DNA from: Clavulina sp. PMI_390
Taxonomy: Eukaryota > Basidiomycota > Agaricomycetes > Cantharellales > Hydnaceae
Length of the DNA: 64,000 bases
NCBI GenBank assembly: GCA_015039315.1
Contig: WIDE01000002.1
Coordinates: 248,001-312,000 of the forward strand
Direction: 5' to 3'
A model generated the notes under the pieces. It searched no databases. It saw only the letters and a program-made list of their open reading frames with translations, and had not been told where the DNA came from. Positions 1 through 11,603 of the stretch are shown here, in pieces; within the stretch, counting starts at the first letter, position 1; every line of letters begins with the position of its first letter. The position numbers and the translations under genes are program-made.

Positions 1-47
1 CCGCTACATGTTCACGCTCTATCGTGCCACCTTGATTCGGAAGAGAG

Positions 48-1712
48 ATGACATACTCAACGCCTGCCGCACAGAAGCGTGGTGAAGCTCGACTTTCAGG
101 TCGAACTCCACGTACAAGCTTCGTACCTCCCTACCAATCGACAGTGACTCCGGTAGCGACGCCACCACGCCCTCGGAAATCTCGACTGAGTGAAATACAC
201 TACGCAACGTCTGACTCCGTACCGACCTCACCATCTATCTCTGCGCCTCCTCCATTTGATTGGGATGCAGCAAGAGGCAATCGTCCTGCTCCTTATGGTG
301 GACTCACGGCTAAGCCTGCATCCTCTCGGGGTGTTGAGAGTACCCCAAAGAGCAGCACCAGCACTCCACGCAAACGCGTTTTTCGGAAGAAGACCGTTCT
401 GGAAAGGTTTGTTCTCTCCTTGAAACTACTTTAAACGCCTAAACTGACGATGAACACGCGGTTTCAGGGCACGGGCACTGCCCTCACAGATCGCCTTTGA
501 GATATCCATGTTCCCTCATAATTTGCCTCTGCCGGAACCAAAGACAAGTGGTCAGCTAATTGGTGGCGCCCTGCACGTAATACACATGTGCATCAAATGG
601 GCAGGCCGATCAGCCGCAATCGCCAATGAGGATCCTGAGGATAGGCTCTGGCGGAGTGAAGTCAAGTTTGATTTCCCCGATGAAAACCCTCCAGAGCCTT
701 GGTTTCATTGGGTGAGCTGATCTCTCCTGCACTATGACAATCGATATTCAAACGGCTCTTGCTTTAGACCACTCCAATTGCTGTCCTCCTTCTGGCAGTT
801 TCTATCTTGAACATGCTTTACTTGTTCACAAGGATACGGACATATCAACTGCGCCATCGGAATGTACGTCCCTTCAATTCACCGATCAGCATATCGTTCT
901 CATGTCTTTGTGAAACAGGAGCTGGTCAAAAGCCCTCATGCCTCCATCGTTACCAACGAGCCCAAATCTTCATCCACCACTGAGCAAGCGCTTTGGGTAC
1001 GGGTAGTGTTTTTGATTGCAGGAGTACTTGCGACCGCATGGTAAGTGGGGTGGCTCGGCTTTGATTGCCTTCAGGGAGCTGAATCCTTGCATATCCTATT
1101 TTGCAGGCGTCTTGTGTTTGGTACCTCCCCTCGTCCTGAGGATCTCATTCCAGTGGACCTTCAGCCAGGAGCGAATAAAATTCAGCAACTTGAAGTGTGG
1201 AATCCGGGAGAAATCGAAACGCAGCTTTTAGTGTTCGTGCTTGTGTGCAGTCTTATGCGAATTACCTACTGACGAAGTGAATACAGTGTCTACTCACCAG
1301 CCCATTTCCTTGCTTGGAGGATTTTCTCTTCGGACAACTGGTTGTCATCTTTCCTTATCATGGGAGTCATCTCGTTACAGGTGTGTTATGGGGTTCATGT
1401 AATCGGCCTGCATAGTGGAACTTATCAGATCTTTTCTTCTCATGTATAGCTGCACACTTTGATTGTGGCGTATGAGGCACTGCTCAAAGATAGGGCCATC
1501 CTGTCTGCAGAGGTTATGCATGAATACGACGCCAAGGTAGGGATCAGTATTGTTTCTCATCGAGCCCTCCATACTAACGGTCGATCTCCTAGTTTGTCAA
1601 CCCACGGATGCATCCGCTCAAGAAGGATGTGGGCACATCGACAAGCGAGGCGGAAATGGTTGATGATTGGAGGAGTTATGGATACCGACGACAAAGCAAC
1701 ATGTCTTATTAG
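48..1712 (+). CDS. NUR1: Nur1/Mug154-like nuclear rim membrane protein
   Basis: Eight exons join cleanly in frame: 48-406, 468-711, 768-863, 919-1040, 1107-1232, 1287-1380, 1450-1536, 1593-1712. The N-terminal ~115 residues are Ser/Pro/Arg-rich and probably disordered. Three hydrophobic segments follow: one starting TPIAVLLLAVSILNMLYLF, one around WVRVVFLIAGVLATAW, and one around WLSSFLIMGVISLQLHTLIV. The C-terminus has the conserved block EVMHEYDAKFVNPRMHPLKK followed by DVGTST, which is how I recognise the Nur1/Mug154 (DUF2418) family. In yeast, Nur1 sits at the inner nuclear membrane and helps tether silent chromatin and rDNA to the nuclear periphery; that role here is inferred from the family. 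The first ATG of the open frame was taken as start, and only 47 bases of upstream sequence are visible, so a further 5' exon cannot be excluded. It is convergent with ERG4, with 127 bases between the stop codons. Family assignment is from memory of the C-terminal block. Confidence 0.7.
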
Positions 1713-1839
1713 GCTAGTAATATGTGATGGGTTCGCAAGCACAGGGGCAGACAATGTTTTTAATCTAGCTCAGATAAATAACTTGGCCTGTGCTTCATAG
1801 CAGCCGGCCACACCTCCTCGAACGAAAAGTGACAGACGT

Positions 1840-3997
1840 CTAGTACACGTAAGGGATGAACTTCCACTTGACAATGCGGCAATACTCCTCCCAGTCCTCG
1901 CCATATTTGACAGCACACCTAATGAGTAACGGATAGTGAATAGGTATCCTCGCTGGAAACGGTATAGGAAGCTGCGGTCGTACCTTTCAAAGTCACGGCC
2001 ACACCTGTGAGTGAGCACCGCGAGGAAGAATGCGGAGTAGTAGTAAGGGATAGGCGAGGCAGTACCGACAACGAGGCCCCAGGTGAGGGATTGCACCCAG
2101 TCGGCGGTGTAGTTCTGTAGGGCAAATGGAGGACATCAGCAAGGCGACGAGGATATACGGCGGCGTGGAGGCTTACAGGCTTGCGAGCATACGCCCACCA
2201 ACCAGAAATGAGGAGACGGTTGCTATCAAACTCTCCGTTAGTCTCTCTCAAATATCTAATGATTCAAATGGTGATATCGTACCCCTGGAACACAAAAGTC
2301 AGCATTATGGACAGAGATCTCAAGGAGAGGATACTAACATGAGCAGTCTGGATGTACTGGGGGTTCTCGAGTGTACCCCATGGCAGTTGGGGGAACGTGT
2401 AGCGATACTTGTAGTTGCCCTGCATCTGCATCCTGAACCGGCTCTTTTGTGACATGGAGCTGTCGAAACTAGATCGATTTGTGTCAGTGAACAGTGAAAA
2501 CTGGCATTGTGGGTAGCGAGCAACACTCACATGTAGTAGGCGGTGAGAAGAGTAGAGTAGAGCAGAACGTATTGCCAGGTTTGGAATTGATACTTTGAAG
2601 GGTGATGGGTCGCCATATAGATGATGGAGTAGCAGTAGGTCTAACAGGAAAGGACGGATGAGATGCCGAAGTACAACGCTCGAAAGCTACTCTGCTTACG
2701 AAAGGCACGCCCTGGATGATAGAATAAGAGTCAATTGCGGGCCAAAGTTAAGAGCTTGAAATAACGTACGGCGAAGTTCCAGAAGATGACCATGAAACCC
2801 CACCTGTAGACGAAACTGTGAGCACATGATTAGTCTGAGTGACATTTATGTACACACTTCTCATGGAACATATCCCAGGTCTGGGGGATGCACTCTTCAC
2901 CTTTCGCGCTAAGTAGATGTGTAAGATATAAGTTGTACAGGATACTGCTGAATTCTTACCAAGCGTTAATGTAGAGACCGGTAGCAAGAATCATGAAGGC
3001 CATGTTCTATATCCAAAAATTTAGATGATGCTAGGGTGTGTTGAGGAGGATGGGAAGTACGAACGGGAGTGCAATAACCATAGGTTTCATACTGCTTCAC
3101 GCCGCCAGAGACAGCAATGAGGAAGAGAAGGATCCAGGGGATGCGGACCTCGGCCCACATCTTCAAATCGACGCTGCCGATGCGGGGGTTGAGGGGAGCG
3201 CCCATGAAGAAGTCGTAGACGAAGCTTCCCGACATGCGCATCGCAGTGCCAGTGAGGACGGCGTGGAAGTATACAATGAAGCTCACAGCAAAGCCCCAGA
3301 ACATGGAGACAGACATGAGGGGGCCAAAGTTGTCAATAACCTCGGTGATGCGGAAGACGTTGGTGACATGGAGAGCAAAGACGGTGGCGAGGGTGAAGTA
3401 GAAGGAAGCAAGCGCATTGCAGTTGTACTTCAGCGTCTTGTAGTCAAGAGATGGCACTGGGAGCCCCTCCTGAATATATCCCGGCATAACGAATGCAAGG
3501 GCCAATTGGAAAACCATCAGCCCAGTGAACATGGCGAACGCATATGGGGTCGGGGCAGCATCCTTTTTGATTTAATTAGCTAAAGGAAGTCCTGGAAGCT
3601 CATTAAGGTCTAGGAACTCACATCACGGACATGACCCCACATGCGAAGGATGAACGGGACAATGTCGTCAATAGAGCGAGGGCCAACCATTTGGCCGTCA
3701 TAAAATACCAAGCAAGCCCAGAAGTAGTACATCAAGACTGGGAAGCAGGTAATCATGGCCGTAACGCCAACAGGACCTCCAAACTCATATCTGTCGTTGA
3801 AGAACGCGTGAGGGGTTGAAATTTTTTTGAGGAAGACGCGATGAAACTGACTCTTGGTGCTGATCCAGCTTTTTGTCGACTTTCCTGCCCTCATCCGTGA
3901 CCTTGATCACATGCACAGAGACTGCGCCATTTGCAGGTCGCTTCTCGAATGAGGTAGACTTGTCTATGCTGCCGTTACCGTTCTGCTCGACCGCCAT
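1840..3997 (-). CDS. ERG4: Delta(24(28))-sterol reductase, last step of ergosterol synthesis
   Basis: This multi-pass ER membrane enzyme reduces the C-24(28) double bond of ergosta-tetraenol with NADPH to give ergosterol. The spliced protein follows yeast Erg4 end to end: [12 protein letters not shown] near the N-terminus, LKYNCNAL, the block [42 protein letters not shown], the sterol-reductase signature [13 protein letters not shown], and the C-terminus [16 protein letters not shown]. These sequences separate it from the C-14 reductase Erg24. About ten short introns interrupt it; the first has a GTCAGT donor and joins HQ to EYEFGG. The start at 3997 gives a hydrophilic leader of about 40 residues before EFGG, as in other fungal Erg4 proteins. 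It is divergent from the ARMH3-like gene and very close to it, so regulatory sites must be compact or shared. Nothing is missing from the visible motifs. Confidence 0.94.
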
Positions 3998-4176
3998 TGG
4001 AAAATATGCAGTCAATGAAACCAAAGTCGAACGACGAACGGTCGAAATTACCCCGCCGCAAACAAGGACAAACCTTGTCATCGTCCAGCCGCAGCTCGAG
4101 CGCTCGCCCACGATCACCGCCGCCAAAAAGACACAATCATACCATCGCAAACGTTGGCCAGCACACATTGTCGCGA

Positions 4177-7039
4177 ATGCAGGATGCTGGAGGATCAACG
4201 AGTCTGCTGCGTTCCAAATACATTGTGAACTATGAGCGATTGTTCATGGCTAGTCCCAAACATTGATGTCATTGGCCGTGGAGAGCTTATTGTAATATTC
4301 CTTACAGGGTGTTCCTGCGTCTGAAATTGGCGTCGGTCGAGGTGTGGCGACTCATCGACGACGAGCATCCTCAACCTCTCAACGCTCACCAACAACCTTG
4401 AATCACGATCCGGTGTCCAAGCCATTCTGGGAAGAAACACTCACGCTCGAAGTGGACTCCAAGTTTCTTGCTGCACAGTTCTCGCAATTAAACCGCGAGG
4501 ACTGTTTGGGCGATTTGAAGGTGATTATTTTTGACCTGACCTATTCTCGATGCAGGCTGAGACGGAAGACAAGTATGCGTAGGCCAACTTGAATGACCTA
4601 TTCCAATCATGTGTCAATTTCTTGCGCCAATCTGAGCCCATTACTTCTCTTGGAGCTACGCGGAGAATTAATGCTCTCAAGACCTTGATTGTCTTTGTGT
4701 CGTCCATGGCGGCGAAGGGCTTTGGTGGATGGGAGTTTATGGAGATATTCGCTGGAGGAGTTTCTGAGAGTGATAGAGTCTTTTCGGTAGGCCGCTAATC
4801 TTTACCCTCCACTCCGCCGCCTGATGTTGATCCCCGCATCTAGACGTTTGCTTCCACCATCGACACGTTGCTTGGTGACACTTCCCTTGAAGGTGAATCA
4901 GTGACGTCCATCGAGGCCTCAGTATCCCGGTCTAATTCTTTTTCAGCCACTACTCGCCGCTTAGTAGTTGGCTTGGCACTAGCTTTTGTCTGTGCAGTCA
5001 ATGAACTGAGTCCTGGTGCATATTTCCTCCGCCAAGACTTGTATCCTTCGCTTTGCAAGGTGTGCTCCGCTCAACTTATAATATCCCACCCTCTCAATTG
5101 ACGTTGGATAGGTCTTGGCAGTGACATCCGACCCGGATCATTCTGTGATATCAGATGCCAGTATTCTCCTCAGTCTGTTGGTTGGATATCACAAGACCGA
5201 CGCTGCAAACCTCAACCCGTATCTTTCCCATATTTCTAACGAGAAGGATGAACAAAAATTACACGCCGTTGGCGCGATCATTCAAACCCGTTGCGACGAG
5301 GCTCTCCGGTGTGTTCGGAAAGCTCGCTATGAATGTTGCAAAGTAGCTTGATCTGTCGCTGGTAATCATCTAGTTCCTACCAGAGGATTCAAGATGATGC
5401 GCCGCCCACATTGGCAAGTTCTTTGTCAAACACATTCACATCTTTAGTAGCCCTCCCCGTCCGTGGATTCCCTCAGACCTCTTTATCGACGTCAGCAAGC
5501 AAGGACTCATTCGCTGCAATGTATGTCATCCCCAACTAAGACTAGTCAATTCGTCCATAAATAATCCATCTCTCCCAGGCCGCCCTTGGAAGCACTTGCG
5601 CTACTTCCCATGAAGGATTTCTTGTTGGATAATCCATCTTTCCCATTGCTCTCAACCCGTCCCATCCCCCAGTCGGCACCTGAAGGTCCCGCCTGGCTCA
5701 AATCGCTGCCAGCAACAGTCCACCTCGCGCATTCTGTCATCTCCCTGGCATCATATATCCTCACTCACGCAACTGCCTCGAACTCGCCTCGAGCTGCCGC
5801 GTACGCATCCCTGGCACTCACTGTTCTTCAGGCCTGGATACGGGATCCTTTTGTACTCAAGACATTCGCTTTGGAAAAAGCAGAGGTTCGGCTCTGTCGA
5901 CAGGTTGGACCAATCTATATACTGTCCTGTCTTTTGGAATTAACCATACTCCTTCCTCAATCCCTCTCGTAGCGAACCCCGTTCTTACCTCTGCCCAGGA
6001 AAGAGAGACCTGTTTTGTGTTCCGTTTTGGATTGCTGTGTGCTCTGGCTGCGACATAATTTACACAAGAACCTACAGGCATCATCCCACATGTGTGTTTC
6101 TTGCCCGTCTCCTTAAAGCTTTTAGCCTAATCTATGATCGCGAATAGTTCTTGCGTGTATATCATCAACACTGTGGTCCGCTTCCTTCATCGCGAGCGGA
6201 TACGACTAGGTGCGCCTCACGTGTTGTGTGGTGAACGACTTTCTGATCAATGCGTTGCATCACTAAGAATATCATTGGGTCGAGTTGTGGCGGAGCCTCA
6301 TTGGTTTACTGGACTATCTTTGGACAAAAGCGGATCTGCTCAAGTATATCTCACAAGTTGGCTCCCTTGATCAGCTGGTGCGTAAACATCATCAGAGTTC
6401 GTTGCTCTATACCCTCAATTTCAGCATCCTTTACCAGGTAATTCGAACCTTGGCATTCGCAATTAATGCAGACTTCCTTCCCCAGCCTTCTGATAGCCAT
6501 CAGCTGATCGTAAGTGTTGGCTACATTTTCGTTTCGTACTAACGACTGATGCAGATTTTTCCCTAGTACGAACTTACGAGAGCGGCACCGCTCCTCGCTA
6601 AACAATCGTCGGTGGTAGCCTCCCTCTCAGAGGCCCGCGGCCCTACTACGCAGTCGACGCAATCATCAGTCCAACATCGAGCCGAAACTGCCATCTCCAC
6701 GCACACAGAGGCATGTCTGGCCTCCTTGCTGCGCGTTTCGTCATATTACGCTAGCAAGTTCAGCCCAGACGAAAGGAGTGCGAATGCGGTGCTGCGTAAG
6801 ATTGCTGATGAGGTAGGGAAGGATGGCATAGTGCTGAATCATGCGAACGGATCGAGTGGTCCAGCCGCGGTCCTGCAACCTGAGACAGCCTTTGAACGTT
6901 TACTGTGAGTCATTGCTCTGGATTTGCACCACCAAGCAGGTCGGCTTATGTGTCTTGTAGCCTCCCCTCCCAGCAGGCAGAGGATTCAAAATTCCTTCGG
7001 TGGGCATATCAGGATGCTATGCCGAACTATATAGACTAG
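4177..7039 (+). CDS. ARMH3/DUF1741-like armadillo-repeat protein
   Basis: A long, mostly helical protein is spread over about ten exons. Firm ones are 4308-4520, 4583-4786, 4844-5059, 5112 to about 5312, and a last exon ending RWAYQDAMPNYID at 7039. Blocks that recall the ARMH3 (C10orf76, UPF0588/DUF1741) family are LLRSKYIVNYERLF, LSPGAYFLRQDLYPSL, LLDCCVLWLRHNLHK-like, VVRFLHRERIRL and LWRSLIGLLDYLWTKAD. Animal ARMH3 acts at the Golgi with GBF1 and PI4KB; a similar fungal role is only inference. The start is uncertain. ATG 4177 puts LLRSKYIVNYERLF near the N-terminus, but the frame is open back to ATGs at 4015 and 4006, the latter only eight bases from the ERG4 start. The first intron seems to use a GC donor (4249-4307). 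The phase around 5300-5385 is not fully resolved. It is convergent with the NADPH oxidase. Family call is from recalled motifs only. Confidence 0.65.
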
Positions 7040-7485
7040 GTCATATTCTGGATGCAATCGATTAGATTTGGGATGCTTGACTACTCTGGCACTTAAAAAT
7101 TGAGATACCATTCGTTCTATTGACGCCCCGTGAGCTGGAGGCGCTGTCAGACATGTGGGCCTAAGCCTCAATCTTCTAATCCACGTTTCATGGACAAACG
7201 CCGCTGGCGTGAACTCTAACAAAGCGTAACCACTCGTCGTGTAATGTAGCTCTTTCCATCATTGAGTTTGATCATGTATTATCTACATGTATGTCCGTTC
7301 TACATCCAGTCCAGTCCGTAGATTCAGTCGCTATGATCGCGGAAACAACTAGAGTTGTAGCCAGGGAGTATTGAAGGAGATCAATGGAATTACGCCGTTC
7401 CCTCCAACGACGCCTCCGTAACGAGGCTGCATTATTGTACAATATGATCGAATTCTCTATCTCTATCCACCAAAATACAAAAGGA
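7040..7485. other. Intergenic region between convergent genes
   Basis: This 446-base stretch separates the stop codons of the ARMH3-like gene and the NADPH oxidase. It should hold both 3' untranslated regions. No gene, repeat or RNA structure was recognised in it. Confidence 0.6.
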
Positions 7486-9967
7486 CTAGAAGTTCTCCTT
7501 GCCGAAGAAGAACCGGGTGCCTTTGGGTGTTGTGTATTTGTTGGACATGACATGGAGACTGTAAAGTGAATGAAAGGGGTTGTCAGATAATGCGAAAAGT
7601 GGGAGCAGGAAGAGTACTCACGTCTTGGACAATACAGCAGGGCCACAGAAGAACACACCGACATCAGTATCAGGATGACGATCCGCAATGCCGCTGAAGA
7701 CGCGATCCCAGTTAGGCCGGCCGAAATGGGTAGGCGCACGGAGGTGCGTGATGGCATCCTGTTCAGCTCCGACATCTTGAACCTAAAGGGCGGCGGCGAA
7801 GAAATGAGGAGATCAGTCAGGGCGATCAGCGGCGAGATCACAAACCAAAAAAGAGTGGCAAGTGATGTATGAAAAAAATACGGACCATGATATTAGTCAT
7901 ATCGTCTTGCTTAATCTTCGCAGTCAGGTAGATGGAAATCTCAATCTTGTTCTCGACATCTTGCTCCTCAATAGCGTGCAGGAGGGAGTGGAACCATTCG
8001 GCGGTACCGAAATCACGGATGACCCAGGTGAAGTAGACCTTGGAGAGACGAGTGCGCTTCGAGGTATGGTTGAGGTCGTTCAAGCGATACCAGACTGTGA
8101 GGGGATTGATCAGTTGAGTGCATTGCTCAGCCCAAGGTAATAAGACTACTGACTGGTTTTGAGGATGGAGGCGAAAGGAGTAACACCGATACCAGCACCA
8201 ACAAGCAAGACGGTCTCATACTACAGCGCCCAATGAGTAAGGATCGAGGCTTGAATGAGGACAAAGAGATTTACCTTGAAGAAATCCTCTGAAGCACTTC
8301 CGAAGGGACCATCGACCATGACACGAGGGAGGGTGCGGTTGAGTGGGGGTGGGACAACCATGGACTGATCACCCTTCTTGTCCTTCTCTCCACCGCGCTC
8401 CTTCTTGCTGAAATCGCAACCGAGAGCCTTGGCGAAAGCTAACGCACAAAATTAGCTCGGAAAGAGAGAGGCCCCCAAACAAATCTACTCACCAGTGGTG
8501 AAGTCACCCTGGACACGGATGTGAACCGAGATGTAGTCCTCTTCGGGGGCGCTGGTGAGGGTGAAAGGACTAGAGGAGCCGTTAGTGGATATGCTATGAC
8601 GCAATTGCAGAAAAAAAATGGCAACTTACTGCCATTGCCAGTAGGAGACCTCAGGGCAGGACAAGAAGATGTACTGGCCGGCACGGGTGGTGGTCTTCTC
8701 CTTCTTGATCTGAACCTCCATCACGTTCGAAGGGTGCTGGATGATCTTCGAGATGTAGGTGTGGTGCCTCGAGCGAACCTCTCGGAGCACACGCTCGGAG
8801 ATGAAGATGAGACCACCGACCAACCAGTAGCGCTACAGTCATTTGCGTAAGCAGAGCGCAAGAATAGGAGTGACGGCAGAGAAAGCTCACCCAGAAGACA
8901 CCGATCGTGTTATAGGAGCAGTAAGGGGGAGTGTCGGGCTCTATGATAAGCACGGAGATTTTATTAGTACATCCCCCAATCAATCCAGCCAGCCAGACAC
9001 TCACGGATCATGCAGAACATGCCATGGAGCTGCCAGTTCACAAAGAAGGTGACCATCCCGATGTAGTGAATGTAGTAGAACCACTCGAAGCCGCCATTTG
9101 GGCGACGTCTCCTCTTCTCCATGGCGAACCAGACCATGAGACCGAGCGCGACGGTCATGATCCAGCCAGTGATGCCTGGGCCAGTGGTGAAGTTGGCGAT
9201 GATGAATTCCAAGATGATCTTTCCAGTGCCAGATCCCTTGGGAACCTTAGCCTCGGCCAGGATGGTGTAGTTGACCTATTACAAAAGCGTGAGCTATTTG
9301 GGGGGTGGCAACGGGTAGCAATGGGAAGGCTTCTCACCATATGCGCAGCGATGTGAACACCCGAGAAGATAACAATAGACCATGCAACAGCTTTGTGGAA
9401 GGTGATATTTTTATCGAAGGGGATAACGTCGTTGAGGGGAGTGCGACGAAGAATAGAGATGAAGTTGCGGCAAATGGGAAGGAGGATAAAAATGACATCG
9501 ACGTGCAGAATCAGAGCAGCAGAACGGGCAATTACTATAGGAGAGGGAAGCGGGAGGGTCGTCAATACAACGTCGTAGGAAACCGGTGTGAACAGTGACT
9601 GCAACGAACCGAAAGTGGACCCAAACGTAGCACGGGCGCCAGACAAGTTGCTCTTCAGGCTGTAGTGCAGAGCCCCAAGAACTCCGACGAGGATATGCAA
9701 GAGGAGGAAGACACCAAAGAAGATGCGTCGGCCACCTTCGTTGACCATCCAAGTTTGCCAGCGTTGCGCAAAGTTGTTAGGTTTGAAGGGAGCCGCCTTT
9801 GTGGGCGCAGTGACGGTGTCGGCCCGCATGAGGCCTTGCAGACGCCTGCGTTCGGTCTTGTTCCTCTGTAGAGTGGTAGGTGGCAGATCCGGGTGGATAT
9901 CTGGGGCTGCATTCTGGTCGCGGAAGTCAAATCCGGACGACCTCTTGGCGTTGAAAGCGGAAAACAT
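7486..9967 (-). CDS. noxB: NADPH oxidase, NoxB (Nox2-clade) type
   Basis: This is a membrane flavocytochrome that passes electrons from NADPH through FAD and two hemes to oxygen, making superoxide. Fungal Nox enzymes control differentiation, septal and hyphal growth and infection structures. The protein has a hydrophilic leader of about 80 residues, then [16 protein letters not shown] and GARATFG, which point to NoxB rather than NoxA. Helix III has heme histidines in [16 protein letters not shown]. Helix V has [17 protein letters not shown]. The FAD site is HPFTLTSAP, the NADPH-binding block is [18 protein letters not shown], and the C-terminus is FFFGKENF, a typical Nox ending. There are about nine short introns. 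No EF-hands are seen, so activity probably depends on NoxR/Rac as in other fungi. The start at 9967 is the first Met of the frame. The helix V histidines are 14 residues apart by position, one more than I expect for Nox. Confidence 0.88.
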
Positions 9968-10589
9968 GACGGGATGCGACCAGCGCGAAGATAATAGACG
10001 GAGATACTACAAACGAAAGGAAAGAAAGAGAGAGAAAGTGGGAGGATAAAAAGTGAGGGGAGTGGGAGAGGGAGGGAGGACCGGCATCACGCCCGTTGAT
10101 CAGTTATAATAGGACCTGCGTTGATGGCGACGAGATGCTTTGATGGAGACTGCGCATTTACACGGCGCTTATCGAACATTCATTTGTTGCCAATTCTGAT
10201 GCCACATGGCGACCCGACAACCAACGATCAGTCTTCCCCGAAGCTATGCTACCAGGCATCGTCTCGGAAGCCGGCAAAACCGAAATTCGTTGATTCCAAC
10301 TTGATGGGGTCAGCGTTTGATATTGATAACCATGGCCTGTCACAGCCTTTTTGTCACAAAGAAGCCCTTGCTCCCCTCGATCAAAAAAAAAAACAGGTGG
10401 AGCCTACCTAACAAGAGGTGATGGGGGTATATATAGCATAAACTGATGACACTTCAAAAATAAGTCTCCGAACAGATAGGCTCCCCACTTACGAGTGCAT
10501 CAAGCCTATAAACAGAAATAAAGTAGAAAATGTTACACCTATTTGTCAGGGCTTGGATGGAGAGCGTCAGCGCGGCGAAAGGCGAGAGA
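9968..10589. other. Intergenic region upstream of noxB
   Basis: This stretch holds the presumed noxB promoter and the 3' end of the neighbouring zinc-finger gene. Just upstream of the noxB start (about 10010-10080) the plus strand is purine-rich, so the transcribed strand shows a CT-rich tract, common in fungal core promoters. Nothing else was recognised. Confidence 0.5.
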
Positions 10590-11603
10590 TCAAACCTTGC
10601 CAGAACTCGTTTTTCGACCTCCCTCGGGGTGCAGCCACTGGTTCATGCTGAACTGACCCAGTAATTGATACAGGTAGGGAAACTCCTCTGGAGCAACCAG
10701 CTCGGTTGGCACTCCCCCTGGAAACGCGGCGACTAATTCCTGGAATCGCGACAGTTCGGCATGGTGGTAAGAGCGGCCATTCTGCTTTTGCAGCTCAACA
10801 GCCACGTATGCAAAGCCATATGCCAAGTTTACTGGCTTCTCGGCACGAACAAGGGCTGCGAGCCTAAATCGATGCACATTGGCAACGTGCTTTTTGAGTT
10901 TTCCGCATTGGTCAAAAATTGGGGGCGATTTCACAGAGCAGAGGAGGCATAGCCCCCTAGGGGTAGGTATACGCTTATCGGTCCTATTTCTCGGATCGAG
11001 CACGGCGAGTTGCCACGTGTAGATAGACTTGGTCAGTAACGCCGGCACCGGGGAAGGTGGATTCACGTCCAGAGCTGGACTAGTCGCTGGGTGGGCCCTG
11101 GCTTTGGCGATGCGATCATCGGGCCAGCGAAGGGCGTAATGCAGAGGAGGAGGAAGGGTCGGCAGCGGGCCCGAGTGCGGGGAGGCATCATGGGATGCTG
11201 TCGGAGACAGGGCTCTATCCGCATGACCGCGAGGATCGGGGCTGGTTGCCAGAAATCCAGCTGAGAGGCTGTGGGTTTCGGGATCGTGGACGGTCCAGGG
11301 AGTAGGGGGTGACGGGGATTGAGATGCCGAACGAGTCACGTTCACCGAAGTAAACGAGCTCTCGGCAAGGGACTCTCTTGGCTGAGGGGGAGGAACTGGC
11401 GCGGAAAAGCCAGGTGTTCTAAAGGAGATCGCAGCAGACGAGTGTAGAGGACCAGGTGGTTGAGCCTCTGAATAAGCCAAGGCTTCGAGCAGTTCGACGT
11501 CCCCAGTGGTGTAAAGGTTCGACAGAAGAGGCCACGATGAGTTGATATAGGGCTGCGATGGCCGTCCACGATCGTGGTTTGCAGTGGGCGTGAGGAATTC
11601 CAT
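10590..11603 (-). CDS. Unknown protein with a single C2H2-type zinc finger
   Basis: A single-exon frame encodes about 337 residues. The first ~220 are rich in Pro, Ser and His and look disordered. Near the C-terminus lies CLLCSVKSPPIF followed by CGKLKKHVANVH. The putative ligands form C-x2-C-x16-H-x4-H, close to a C2H2 finger but with a longer middle loop than the usual x12. The region after it (RFRLAALVRAEKP onwards) looks folded and ends with a basic tail. A role in DNA or RNA binding is possible, but no family was recognised. The start is a choice: the frame stays open to an ATG at 11783, but those 60 extra residues have leader-like CT-rich coding sequence, so the ATG at 11603 (MEFLTP) is preferred. 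It lies downstream of noxB on the same strand with about 620 bases on that side. Confidence 0.6.
   Translation of the reverse strand: MEFLTPTANHDRGRPSQPYINSSWPLLSNLYTTGDVELLEALAYSEAQPPGPLHSSAAISFRTPGFSAPVPPPQPRESLAESSFTSVNVTRSASQSPSPPTPWTVHDPETHSLSAGFLATSPDPRGHADRALSPTASHDASPHSGPLPTLPPPLHYALRWPDDRIAKARAHPATSPALDVNPPSPVPALLTKSIYTWQLAVLDPRNRTDKRIPTPRGLCLLCSVKSPPIFDQCGKLKKHVANVHRFRLAALVRAEKPVNLAYGFAYVAVELQKQNGRSYHHAELSRFQELVAAFPGGVPTELVAPEEFPYLYQLLGQFSMNQWLHPEGGRKTSSGKV

Noticed and set aside
3038..3583. 181-residue plus-strand frame
   Set aside because: It lies antisense to well-conserved ERG4 exons and is a shadow of their codon structure.
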